Positions 8,469 to 16,500 of a stretch of DNA of 39,933 nucleotides are shown here, piece by piece (position 1 is the stretch's first letter; every line of letters starts with the position of its first letter). The translations under genes were made by a program, and so were the position numbers. The notes beneath the pieces are model-generated. The model did not search any database, was not told the DNA's origin, and saw nothing but the letters and a program-made list of their open reading frames with translations. Origin of the DNA: JALZBN01 sp035525375 (GTDB lineage: Bacteria > Actinomycetota > Acidimicrobiia > Acidimicrobiales > AC-14); assembly GCA_035525375.1 (NCBI GenBank), contig DATLEI010000040.1, forward strand, positions 1 through 39,933, written 5' to 3'.

Positions 8469-9572
8469 TCACGCGCTCGCGCCCAGGAGCGGAATGAGCA
8501 TCTCTGCTCGGGTGAGGGAGCCATGGCGGCTCCGCAGCCTCACCTCGCCAGTGTCGGCGGGGTCGAGGAAAGCGACCGGCTCACGCGCCGCGAGAACCAC
8601 ATCCCCGAGGCGCGCCTCGACCTCGGGACGAAGCGTGCCCCCAAACCAGCCTTCAGCCACTGCTTCGTCGAGGGTTCGAACCCAGGCGTCGTCACCGTGG
8701 CAACGGCGCGCCGCGGCCGCGAGACGGTCGTGACAACCGGCCCGAGCATGCAGCCACCGAAACCGTCCCTCGCCAGAGAGCATCCCGGTCACACGCATCA
8801 CCTCGTTCTGCAGCCGGACCACGTTGTCGCCGACGTCAACCTGGCCATGATCAGCGACCACCAGCAATGACGCTCCTCCGGGCAGCACAGCGATGAGATC
8901 AGCAACCAGCCGGTCGGCCGCGGCAACCTCGGCGTCATAGAGAGCACCCAATCCGAACTCGTGGGCAACCTTGTCGACACCGTCGTAATACGCATAGACG
9001 AATGGTTCGCCATCGCCGAGGAGCGCGCCCACTCGGGCGACGAGCGTCGAGGGCATCCTCCAGCCATACATACGCACGCCAGCCAAATGCGCCCCCGTGA
9101 AACCGGTCTCGTCGAACTCCCCTCTCGTGACGACCGGCGGTTTCGTGCCGTTGAACGGCTCGAGCCGTTGGAACTCGGTCGGCGGGATGGCGGCCCTGAC
9201 GTCACCGTCGCCCGTCTTCCACCGCAAGACGTTGAGCACGTCGGTTCCACCGACCCTCAAGCGGTAGCCCGCAATGCCGTGCCTTGCGGGTGGGGCACCG
9301 GTTGTCAACGAGGTCAGAGCGGTGGCCGTTGTAGACGGAACGACAGTTGTGATCGGGCCACCGGTCATGGCGCACAACGTCGGGGCGATCGCTGACCGGC
9401 TCTGCAGTTGATCCCATCCGAGGCCGTCCAGGAGCAGCAGGACCACCTGATCGGCGGTGGCGACGGGCCCGGGAAGCCAGTCCTTCGGGGTCAGTCCGAG
9501 AATTGCCGGGACGACACCGTCGAGGCACCCGGCGCCGTAACCGGGCACGACCGGCTCAATTCCGGTATCCAT
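8469..9572 (-). CDS. Alkaline-phosphatase-superfamily phosphodiesterase (type I PDE / nucleotide pyrophosphatase)
   Basis: A 367-residue enzyme of the alkaline phosphatase superfamily. The metal-binding LLLLDGLGWD (Asp49) and the nucleophile region VPSTTATALTSL (Thr81 or Thr82) are present. They are followed by APPARHGIAGY, a YDGVDKVAHEFG metal motif and VVADHGQVDVGD. This set is typical of type I phosphodiesterase / nucleotide pyrophosphatase proteins, which hydrolyse phosphodiester bonds with two metal ions. No signal peptide is visible, so it is probably cytosolic. The ATG at 9572 is chosen over an upstream in-frame ATG at 9611, because the latter would overlap the divergent regulator's start and a TAGCGT -10 box sits seven bases above 9572. 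The natural substrate is unknown. Confidence 0.88.
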   Translation of the reverse strand: MDTGIEPVVPGYGAGCLDGVVPAILGLTPKDWLPGPVATADQVVLLLLDGLGWDQLQSRSAIAPTLCAMTGGPITTVVPSTTATALTSLTTGAPPARHGIAGYRLRVGGTDVLNVLRWKTGDGDVRAAIPPTEFQRLEPFNGTKPPVVTRGEFDETGFTGAHLAGVRMYGWRMPSTLVARVGALLGDGEPFVYAYYDGVDKVAHEFGLGALYDAEVAAADRLVADLIAVLPGGASLLVVADHGQVDVGDNVVRLQNEVMRVTGMLSGEGRFRWLHARAGCHDRLAAAARRCHGDDAWVRTLDEAVAEGWFGGTLRPEVEARLGDVVLAAREPVAFLDPADTGEVRLRSRHGSLTRAEMLIPLLGASA

Positions 9573-9579
9573 CGACGGC

Positions 9580-9585
9580 ACGCTA
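9580..9585 (-). promoter_or_regulatory. Putative -10 box of a leaderless promoter for the phosphodiesterase gene (TAGCGT)
   Basis: On the minus strand TAGCGT fits TANNNT and lies seven bases before the ATG at 9572. It faces away from the -10 box of the Rrf2 gene. The whole divergent gap is only 37 bases, so the two promoters overlap back to back. Confidence 0.45.
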
Positions 9586-9597
9586 GACCCGTGCAGG

Positions 9598-9603
9598 TAC
9601 GAT
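9598..9603 (+). promoter_or_regulatory. Putative -10 box of a leaderless promoter for the Rrf2 gene (TACGAT)
   Basis: TACGAT matches TANNNT (four of six bases of TATAAT) and lies six bases before the ATG at 9610. The Rrf2 protein could control both its own promoter and the opposed one from a site in this 37-base gap. No inverted repeat is evident. Confidence 0.5.
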
Positions 9604-9609
9604 TTGGGC

Positions 9610-10062
9610 ATGAGAGTGTCGACCAGGGGCGATTACGCGAGCCGGGCGTTGCTCTCCCTCGCCCTGCACGCTCCTGAGACGGCGCCCACTTCGGTGCGAG
9701 ACATCGCCGAGCGAACCGGGCTTCCCCAGCCCTATCTCGAGCAAATCCTCCTGGCCCTCAAAGGCGCGGGCTTGGTCAGATCAAAGCGCGGCGTCGGCGG
9801 AGGCTACGTACTCGCTCGTTCGCCCGCGGAGATAACCCTTGGCGAGATCGTCAGTGCGGTCGACGGCCCGATCGCAGTGGGCGACTTCGGCGCGCCGCAC
9901 CAGAACGGCGCGTGTGACCACGAGGGCCAGTGCGTGCTGCTCACGGTTTGGGCCGACCTGGGAGAGCACATGCGCCAGCACCTCGACACCTACACGCTGG
10001 CTGACATGGTGACGCGTGCTCGCGGGGTGCCGGCTCCCACGACTACGTCGACTCTCGCCTGA
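9610..10062 (+). CDS. Rrf2-family transcriptional regulator
   Basis: A 150-residue regulator with the Rrf2/IscR winged helix. It shows STRGDYASRALL at the N-terminus, DIAERTGLPQPYLEQILLALKGAGLV as the recognition helices, and the wing motif SKRGVGGGYVLAR (58-70). The start ATG begins the conserved MRVSTRGDYA. Near the dimer helix there are only two cysteines, C102 and C108, in ACDHEGQC. By alignment with IscR these match its second and third Cys, while the position of the first is Pro and the ligand His is Leu. Canonical IscR-type 2Fe-2S binding is therefore doubtful. No isc or suf genes are near. It is divergent from the phosphodiesterase gene and convergent with a membrane-anchored unknown. 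Confidence 0.9.
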   Translation: MRVSTRGDYASRALLSLALHAPETAPTSVRDIAERTGLPQPYLEQILLALKGAGLVRSKRGVGGGYVLARSPAEITLGEIVSAVDGPIAVGDFGAPHQNGACDHEGQCVLLTVWADLGEHMRQHLDTYTLADMVTRARGVPAPTTTSTLA

Positions 10063-10087
10063 CCGAACGTCGGATTCGCCTTTACTC

Positions 10088-10879
10088 CTAGGCGGGGCGC
10101 GCCGGGGGATCGTTCGCGGTTGTGACTTCCTCCGGTCGCACCCCTCGGAACACGGCGTTCGCCGTAGCGGCGGCCGCAGGTCCGACATCAACGACCCGAA
10201 CGTCGCTCGCCTTCGCCAGCGTCTGAAGGGACTCTGCTGGTGCGCGCACGACCAATCCGAACACGAGCGGTTGGTCCGGGTCCACCGCGCCGATGATGTT
10301 GTTCAGCTCATCGATGCGCGCCTGGTAATCGGCTTGGAACTGGGGATCGTCGACCGTAGGCAGCAGCTGGCGAATCTGATCCCGTTCCTCCCTCGAGGCT
10401 GCGAACTGCTCGGACAGCCAGTCATCCACAGAGCCCTTCACGACCGAGGGACTTCCACCAGGTAGGGCCGCGAGCAAAGCCGTAATCGTCGAGCCGCCGC
10501 TGACAGCACGCGCTTCTGGTTCGGTCAGGTAGCGCTTGAATGACACGACTGCGACCCGGTCGCCCTTGGCTTTGACTAAGTCTTTGGAACGAGCCTTCAG
10601 GTAAGGGGCCAGGTTCTCGTCGAGGCCGGGCCCCATCTCCGTGACGAGCACCGCGCCCTTGACGATTGTCGTTGTCGCCGAGGTCGGCTGTTGCGTGCCT
10701 GCACTGTCGTCGTCTGAACCGAACGTGACCGCTACCAAGCCACCGAGGCCGATCACGACGAGGCCGACTGCGAACAGCATGAGCGTGCGCCTGGTCGAGA
10801 GATCGTCGCGACGTGACGGTGGCGGTGTGCCACCACCGCTCTTTGGGCCAGAGGTTTCATTGAAGGAGCTCACGCACAT
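10088..10879 (-). CDS. Hypothetical membrane-anchored protein
   Basis: A 263-residue protein with a Gly/Pro-rich cytoplasmic N-terminus, positively charged residues RRDDLSTRR, one transmembrane helix (about 32-53) and an extracytoplasmic domain of about 200 residues. A short Thr/Ser-rich linker follows the helix. The domain shows helical Glu/Gln-rich sequence (REERDQIRQLLP, FQADYQARIDELNNII) and VV/FGLVV strands. I do not recognise the family. The start ATG at 10879 (or GTG at 10873) overlaps the end of the pseudouridine synthase gene by about 20 bases, so it is probably the last gene of the dksA-lspA-rluA transcript and translationally coupled. It could act in the cell envelope. No catalytic motif is visible. 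Confidence 0.65.
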   Translation of the reverse strand: MCVSSFNETSGPKSGGGTPPPSRRDDLSTRRTLMLFAVGLVVIGLGGLVAVTFGSDDDSAGTQQPTSATTTIVKGAVLVTEMGPGLDENLAPYLKARSKDLVKAKGDRVAVVSFKRYLTEPEARAVSGGSTITALLAALPGGSPSVVKGSVDDWLSEQFAASREERDQIRQLLPTVDDPQFQADYQARIDELNNIIGAVDPDQPLVFGLVVRAPAESLQTLAKASDVRVVDVGPAAAATANAVFRGVRPEEVTTANDPPARPA

Positions 10880-11831
10880 CCTTGAGGTCGGCGGGAAGGG
10901 GCGAGTCGAACTTCAGCCGCTTACCGGTCACGGGATCATCGAACTCCAAATGGTGGGCGTGAAGGAAGGGACGGCCCAAGGGCAGTGCCTCCCGGGACCC
11001 GCCGTAGCGGCTGTCGCCGACAACCGGATGGCGCAGAGCACGAAGGTGGACGCGCACCTGATGAGTGCGGCCGGTCTCGAGCGAGCACTCGACGAGAGTG
11101 AGGGCGGCGGGTACGTCGTACCGTTGGAGAACCTCGTACCGGGTGCGCGCCTCGCGTCCAGTAGCAGAGATTGCCATCTGGGTGCGGTCGCGCCCGGACC
11201 GGCCGACGGGCGCGTCGATGAGGCCGGCAGGTGCCTCGACTGTGCCCCAGACGAGTGCGAGGTACTTCCGTGTGACTGTGCGCGAACTCAGCTGGTCTAC
11301 GAGCGACTCGTATGCCAGCGACGTGCGAGCCACGACGAGTAGTCCCGAGGTCCCCGCATCGAGGCGATGGACGACGCCTGGTCTCGTCGGATCTCCGACC
11401 TCGCCGAGCTCAGGATGAACAGCAAGAAGACCTTGCACCATGGTGCCGTCGCTGCGCCCCGCACCAGGATGCACCACCATCCCCGCGGGTTTGTCAACAA
11501 CGATCACGTGCTGGTTGGAGAAGACGACAGGGACGTCGATGTCGGCATCGGGCGCAATCGCGGACGCGGCGACCACGTCCGCGACCGAGGCGTCGACCGC
11601 CTCACCCTCGACCAGCTTGCGGGAGCGGGTCGTAACCACGCTGCCATTGACACTCACGAGCCCAGCGGCAACCAAATCGGCTGCGGCCTGGCGGGGAACA
11701 CCACACAACATCGCCACGACGCGATCGACCCGTTCCCCGGCGAGGGAGCGACCGACGAGGAGCCGGCGACCGTCGCCAGGTGACGCTCCACTCTCGGCCG
11801 TCGGTGCCGGCGGCTCGGCGGCCACCGTCAC
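10857..11831 (-). CDS. RluA-family 23S rRNA/tRNA pseudouridine synthase
   Basis: A 324-residue enzyme converting uridine to pseudouridine in RNA. An N-terminal S4 RNA-binding domain (about residues 22-85, GERVDRVVAMLCGVPRQAAADL ... VSVNGSVV) precedes the RluA catalytic domain. The domain has VDKPAGMVVHPG and the active-site motif HRLDAGTSGLL, with catalytic Asp158. Later motifs RTHQVRVHL and VVGDSRYGG are also present. The S4 domain plus this length resembles RluD-type enzymes, but the target site cannot be told from sequence alone. I place the start at GTG 11831, whose GTGA overlaps the lspA stop. An ATG further upstream (11918) would add 29 residues lying inside lspA. The gene forms a coupled unit with lspA. 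Confidence 0.93.
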   Translation of the reverse strand: MTVAAEPPAPTAESGASPGDGRRLLVGRSLAGERVDRVVAMLCGVPRQAAADLVAAGLVSVNGSVVTTRSRKLVEGEAVDASVADVVAASAIAPDADIDVPVVFSNQHVIVVDKPAGMVVHPGAGRSDGTMVQGLLAVHPELGEVGDPTRPGVVHRLDAGTSGLLVVARTSLAYESLVDQLSSRTVTRKYLALVWGTVEAPAGLIDAPVGRSGRDRTQMAISATGREARTRYEVLQRYDVPAALTLVECSLETGRTHQVRVHLRALRHPVVGDSRYGGSREALPLGRPFLHAHHLEFDDPVTGKRLKFDSPLPADLKDVRELLQ

Positions 11832-12358
11832 GCCTTTCGGCCCCGAAACCCGGACAAGAGGAGAAGGATACAACCGCAGGTGATCGCCGCATCCGCCAGG
11901 TTGAACACTGGCCACCACCGCAGATCGACAAAATCGACGACCGCTCCTCGCAGGAACCCGGGCGAACGGAACATTCGGTCGAGAAGGTTTCCGATGGCCC
12001 CGCCCAATACGAGGCCGGCCGCGACCGATACCAGCGGTCGCTTCGTTGCCTCGCCGGTTAGGGCCATCCAGATCACGAGGCCCAGCGCGCCAAGGGCGAG
12101 GAACGGCACGTAACTTCCCCCGAGCCCGAATGCACCCGCTGTATTTGTCGTCAGCGCCAGCCGCAGACTGCCCACGAGTTCGATCGGACCGTCGTAAAGC
12201 ACGCTGGTCGCCCAGAACTTGGAAAGCTGGTCCAGCGCCACGACAGCAGCCGCAACGGCGATCAGCAGTGCTGTACGCCTGGCTGAGCGAACCGGTGCTG
12301 TAGGCCCACCCGGCGGGCCCTGGTCCCCGCTCAAAGGGCCGCTCGGGCCCTGGGTCAA
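11828..12358 (-). CDS. lspA: Lipoprotein signal peptidase (signal peptidase II)
   Basis: A 176-residue membrane aspartic protease that removes the signal peptide of diacylglyceryl prolipoproteins. All family motifs are visible: DQLSK (43-47), NTAGAFG (72-78), GGAIGNLLDR with catalytic Asp127, DFVDL (142-146) and FNLADA with catalytic Asp156. Four membrane helices are predicted, at about 29-50, 83-101, 108-125 and 155-170. The N-terminal 25 residues are Pro/Gly-rich and poorly conserved. The start is TTG at 12358, whose TTGA overlaps the stop of the dksA-like gene. The downstream rluA gene overlaps in the same manner. Confidence 0.97.
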   Translation of the reverse strand: MTQGPSGPLSGDQGPPGGPTAPVRSARRTALLIAVAAAVVALDQLSKFWATSVLYDGPIELVGSLRLALTTNTAGAFGLGGSYVPFLALGALGLVIWMALTGEATKRPLVSVAAGLVLGGAIGNLLDRMFRSPGFLRGAVVDFVDLRWWPVFNLADAAITCGCILLLLSGFRGRKA

Positions 12359-13002
12359 CGCCGCGACAAGCCGCCGCTCTTACACGCCACGCAAAGTGTG
12401 GCGTGCGGCATTGCCTTCAGGCGAGCCTTAGGAATGGGCTGGCCGCACTGTTCACAGATTCCGTAGGAGCCGCCATCGATCTTCTTCAGCGCCCGGTCGA
12501 TCTCGTCGACGGCTGCCCATGCTTGCGCGCTCAGGGCCAAATCACGCTCCCGCTCGACGTTGAGCGTTCCCCCCTCACCGGATTCTTCATCGAATTGCGT
12601 GTCGCCCGGCTCCATCTCCTCGGCGAGCTGCTCGGCCTCGGCGCGCAACGACTCGGCTTGGCGCTCAGAATTCTTGCGTTCCACGAAAAGCAGAGCCCGT
12701 TGGTCATCCAAGAACTTGTCGACGCTCGCCTGGTCGCCCCGCTTGGCCGTAGGCGGCTTCTTCGGTGACTTGGACTGGATCGGCGCCTTCGTCGAGGTCC
12801 TCTTGGTGGCTGCCGGGGCGGCAACTTTTTTCAGCGCTTGCTTGGTGGCCACTTTGGAGGGATTTTTTGCTGGTGCCTTGCCTCGGCTGGTAACGGCCGC
12901 CTTCGCCTTCGCCTTCGTCCGAGACGTCGTGGAAGCCGGTGGCTTCAGCTTGCCCGCACCGGCCCGAGTGGCCACCGGGGAACTTTTTGATGACTTGGGC
13001 AT
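12355..13002 (-). CDS. DksA/TraR-family zinc-finger protein with lysine-rich N-terminal tail
   Basis: A 215-residue protein in two parts. Residues 1-90 are almost only Lys, Ala, Pro, Thr and Ser, with repeats such as KAKAK and PAKNPSK, like a histone H1 tail, and should bind nucleic acid. Residues 92-215 form a DksA/TraR module: a helical coiled-coil-like segment with many Glu/Arg (about 95-175), then GSYGICEQCGQPIPKARL and LCVACK. The zinc Cys are C183, C186, C204 and C207. In E. coli, DksA reaches into the RNA polymerase secondary channel through its coiled coil. Whether this protein does so is inference, and an acidic tip is only loosely seen. ATG 13002 is chosen; ATG 13017 would add five residues. 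It heads the lspA-rluA group. Confidence 0.88.
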   Translation of the reverse strand: MPKSSKSSPVATRAGAGKLKPPASTTSRTKAKAKAAVTSRGKAPAKNPSKVATKQALKKVAAPAATKRTSTKAPIQSKSPKKPPTAKRGDQASVDKFLDDQRALLFVERKNSERQAESLRAEAEQLAEEMEPGDTQFDEESGEGGTLNVERERDLALSAQAWAAVDEIDRALKKIDGGSYGICEQCGQPIPKARLKAMPHATLCVACKSGGLSRR

Positions 13003-13094
13003 TGTTGAAATCCGCATTCGTTTGACTCGGCCGTCGACCAATCTCGAGGACGTTTGGGGCGCGGGCTGGTCGGGCCTCCCGGTAGGAGCGGGGT

Positions 13095-13100
13095 AGTTTA
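13095..13100 (-). promoter_or_regulatory. Candidate -10 box for the dksA-like/lspA/rluA operon (TAAACT)
   Basis: On the minus strand TAAACT (13100-13095) fits TANNNT and matches TATAAT at four positions. It would start a leader of about 80 bases before the dksA-like ATG. The -35 region is not convincing. It lies just beyond the 3' end of the DUF167 gene, so the promoter would separate the two transcripts. Confidence 0.35.
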
Positions 13101-13117
13101 GCAGGCCATGCGATTCA

Positions 13118-13477
13118 TCAGTGCGAGCGACCCGGGGATCGCGCTTCGGGCCCGGGGCCGGCCGCCCCACCCTCGACGACAAGCTCCATGCGGCGCCGGA
13201 ACTCATCCAGGTCGACACCTGACAGCTTGAACGTCTTCGAGCGGCTCTTGTCACCACTCGCTAGGGAGACGTCACTAATAGCGACGCCAAACGTCTCGGC
13301 AAGCAGCGAGGCGCACGCATCGTTGGCACGTCCGGCCTCCGGCGGCGCTCCCACCTTTAGCTTCAACGCGTCGCCGTGGCGCCCGACTACCGAACTCCGA
13401 CCGGCTCCTGGCTGAACATGGACGCTCAACACAACCGCGTCGTCACCGGCCGTGCTGTAGAGAGCCTCGACGTCCAT
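13118..13477 (-). CDS. DUF167 (YggU) family protein
   Basis: A 119-residue protein of the DUF167/YggU family. The typical signature VVLSVHVQPGAGRSSVVG is followed by DALKLKVGAPPEAGRAN, LLAETFGV and SLASGDKSRSKTFKLSG. In the known structures of the family these form a small alpha/beta fold with a conserved Lys-Ser basic patch. The function is unknown. The last 20 residues are a disordered Gly/Pro/Arg tail. ATG 13477 is preferred over the ATG nine codons upstream, because GAGGAGG lies four bases before it. In many bacteria a DUF167 gene follows yggT. Here it is about 4.5 kb from yggT, next to the divergent ileS. Confidence 0.88.
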   Translation of the reverse strand: MDVEALYSTAGDDAVVLSVHVQPGAGRSSVVGRHGDALKLKVGAPPEAGRANDACASLLAETFGVAISDVSLASGDKSRSKTFKLSGVDLDEFRRRMELVVEGGAAGPGPEARSPGRSH

Positions 13478-13523
13478 TCGTCCTCCTCGACGGAAACCGC
13501 CCACTGCGTAGCGAGACGGTCTT

Positions 13524-13529
13524 TACTGT
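13524..13529 (+). promoter_or_regulatory. Putative -10 box of a leaderless promoter for ileS (TACTGT)
   Basis: TACTGT fits TANNNT and lies seven bases before the ileS GTG. With transcription starting at or near the GTG there is no room for a T-box leader of the kind found before some actinobacterial ileS genes. Confidence 0.45.
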
Positions 13530-13536
13530 AGGTCCC

Positions 13537-16500
13537 GTGACCTTCGGCCCGATTGATCCCCAAGTGAACTTTGTCGAACTCGAACGCCGCGTGCTGGCGC
13601 GATGGCGCGATAGCGATCTCGTAGCCGCTGTTGCGTCCCGCCATACGGGCGAGCCGCCGTGGGTGTTCTACGAGGGTCCGCCGACCGCCAACGGGCGCCC
13701 GGGCATCCACCATGTCTGGGGCCGGGTCTTCAAAGACCTTTTTCCCCGCTTCCGCACCATGCAGGGCCACGACGTCCCTCGGAAGGGTGGGTGGGATTGT
13801 CACGGTCTACCGGTCGAGATCGAGATCGAAAAAGAGCTCGGCTTCACCCACAAGGACCAGATCGAGGAGTACGGAATCGACCGCTTCAACCAGCGCTGTC
13901 GTGAGTCGGTCCACACCTACGTGGAGGACTGGGCCGCTCTTACCGAACGGTCGGGTGTTTGGATCGACACCAAGGGTGCGTACTGGACGCTTTCCAACGA
14001 TTACATCGAGTCGGTGTGGTGGTTGCTCAAACAACTTTTTGATGCCGGATTGCTCTACGAGGGTCATCGAGTGAGCCCGTATTGTCCGCGGTGCGGCACG
14101 GCCCTCTCGTCTCATGAACTCGGCCAGCCTGGCGCGTACAAGGAAGTGACCGACGCGTCGGTTTACGTCAGGTTCCCGCTGATTGACGACGACGCCGACC
14201 TGGTGGTGTGGACGACAACACCGTGGACCCTCATCTCGAACGTCGCTGTCGCCGTCGGCGCTGACATTGAGTACGTGCGAGTTCCCGGTGGGGATGGTGC
14301 CCGTGACCTCATCGTCGCCGCGGAACGGGTGGAGAGCGTCCTTGGCGATGTCGATCTTGATCGCGCACGGTTCCCGGGGCGGCAACTCGTCGGGCGCCGC
14401 TACCGGCGCCCCTTCGACTTTCTGCCCATCGACGAACGCGGCGAGCGCGTCGTGGCCGCCTCCTTTGTGAGCACCGACGACGGGTCGGGCATCGTCCACC
14501 TGGCACCCGCCTTTGGCGCTGACGACATGGAAGTGGCCAAGGCTGAAGATCTTCCAGTGCTCAATCCCGTCGATGCTCGCGGCACCTTCGACGAACGGAT
14601 TGTGCCCTGGGCCGGACGGCCGGTGAAAGGCGTCGACCAAGAGGTAGTCACTGCCCTCACCGAGCGGGGGATCTTGCTGCGACAAGAGCCCTTCACCCAC
14701 GCCTATCCCCACTGCTGGCGGTGCGGCACGCCCCTCATCTACTGGGCCAAAACGTCATGGTTCGTGCGGACGTCTGAGCATAAGAACGACCTCATCCGCG
14801 AGAACGAGAGGGTCAACTGGCACCCCGAGCACATCAAGCACGGCCGGTTCGGCGACTGGCTCGAGAACAACGTCGACTGGGCGCTCTCGCGCGACCGCTA
14901 CTGGGGCACACCGCTGCCTATCTGGCGCTGCACCGGCGGTCACGACACGTGCGTCGGCTCCGTTGCTGAACTGTCGCGTCTCGCAGAACGCGACCTCGGC
15001 GCGCTCGACCTTCACCGGCCCTTTGTCGATGAGGTCGAACTGGCCTGCCCAGTGACAGGCTGTTCGGCGCCGGCACGGCGGCTCCTGCCGGTGCTCGACG
15101 CGTGGTTCGACTCTGGGGCAATGCCCTCGGCCCAACAGCACTTTCCCTTCGAGACGAGGGACGCACAGAAGCCCGAGCTGTTTCCCGCCGACTTCATCTG
15201 CGAGGCCATCGACCAGACCCGCGGCTGGTTCTACTCGCTGCTCGCGATCAACGCGCTCGTCTTCGGCGAATCGCCGTACCGCAACGTGGTCTGCCACGCG
15301 CACATCGTCGACCAGGACGGTCAGAAGATGTCCAAGAGCAAAGGCAACGTCATCGACCCGTGGGACGTCATCGACACCTTCGGTGCTGACGCGCTGCGCT
15401 GGTACCTCGTCTCGGCCGGTTCACCCTGGACAAGCCGGCGCGTCTACAACGACGGCATTCGGGAGGCCTCGCGGAAGACGCTCGTCACTCTTTGGAACGT
15501 GGTGTCGTTCTTCGCGACCTACGCCGACATCGACGGGTGGCTTCCCGACGCACCGAGTAGTCGTCCGGTTCCGCAGCACGTTCTCGATATCTGGGCGCTG
15601 GCCAGGCTGGACAAGACGGTCGCCGAGGTCACCCAGGCGCTCGAAGGTTTCGACGCCCTCGGCGCTGCCACTGCCCTAGCGGGATTCGTCGACGACCTAT
15701 CGAACTGGTACGTGCGCAGGTCTCGCTCTCGGTTCTGGGGTGACCGTGACAGCAACGCCTACGCCACCCTGCATCACTGCCTTGTGATCACTTCTCAGTT
15801 GCTGGCGCCATTTTGTCCTTTCCTTGCCGACGAGGTTTACGTGGTCCTCACCGGCGAGCCCTCGGTGCACCTCACCGATTGGCCCGTCGCAGGCGGGGTT
15901 GAGGAGAACACCATCGCGACAATGAGCGCTGCACGCGCCTTGGTCTCGCTGGGACGGTCGGCGCGTGTCGACGCCCGCATGCCAGTCCGCCAACCTCTCC
16001 GCCGCGCCCTGCTACTTCATCCCGGGGTCGAACTCAATGACGCCGTGCGTCAGGAGATCGCAGAGGAGCTCAACGTGAAACGCCTCGAGGATGTCGACAA
16101 TCTCTCCGACCTCGAAGCGTGGACTGTTGTTCCCAACTTTCGAACCCTTGGTCCACGGCTGGGACCGAAAGTGAACGCAGTGAAACGCGCCCTTGCCGAC
16201 CTCGATGGCGCCGAGGTCAGGGCGGCGCTGGAATCGGATGGATTCGTAGTGGTTGCTGGCGAGCGCTTGGAGCCCGGGGACGTGGAATTGCGAGCTGATC
16301 GCCACGAAGACTTTGCGTTAGTACAGGACGGCGGCTGGGCCGTGGCCCTTGATTTGGAGCTTGACGACGCACTGCGACTCGAGGGGTCGGCTCGCCAATT
16401 GGCGCGCGCCGTGAACGAGATGCGCAAGAACCTCGACCTCGACCTGACCGACCGCATCGTCGTGCGCATCTACTCGGCTGGACCCAAGCTGCGAGGCGCG

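Noticed and set aside
13478..13536. T-box riboswitch before ileS
   Set aside because: Only 59 bases separate ileS from the divergent DUF167 gene, a -10 box lies seven bases before the GTG, and no T-box consensus is visible.
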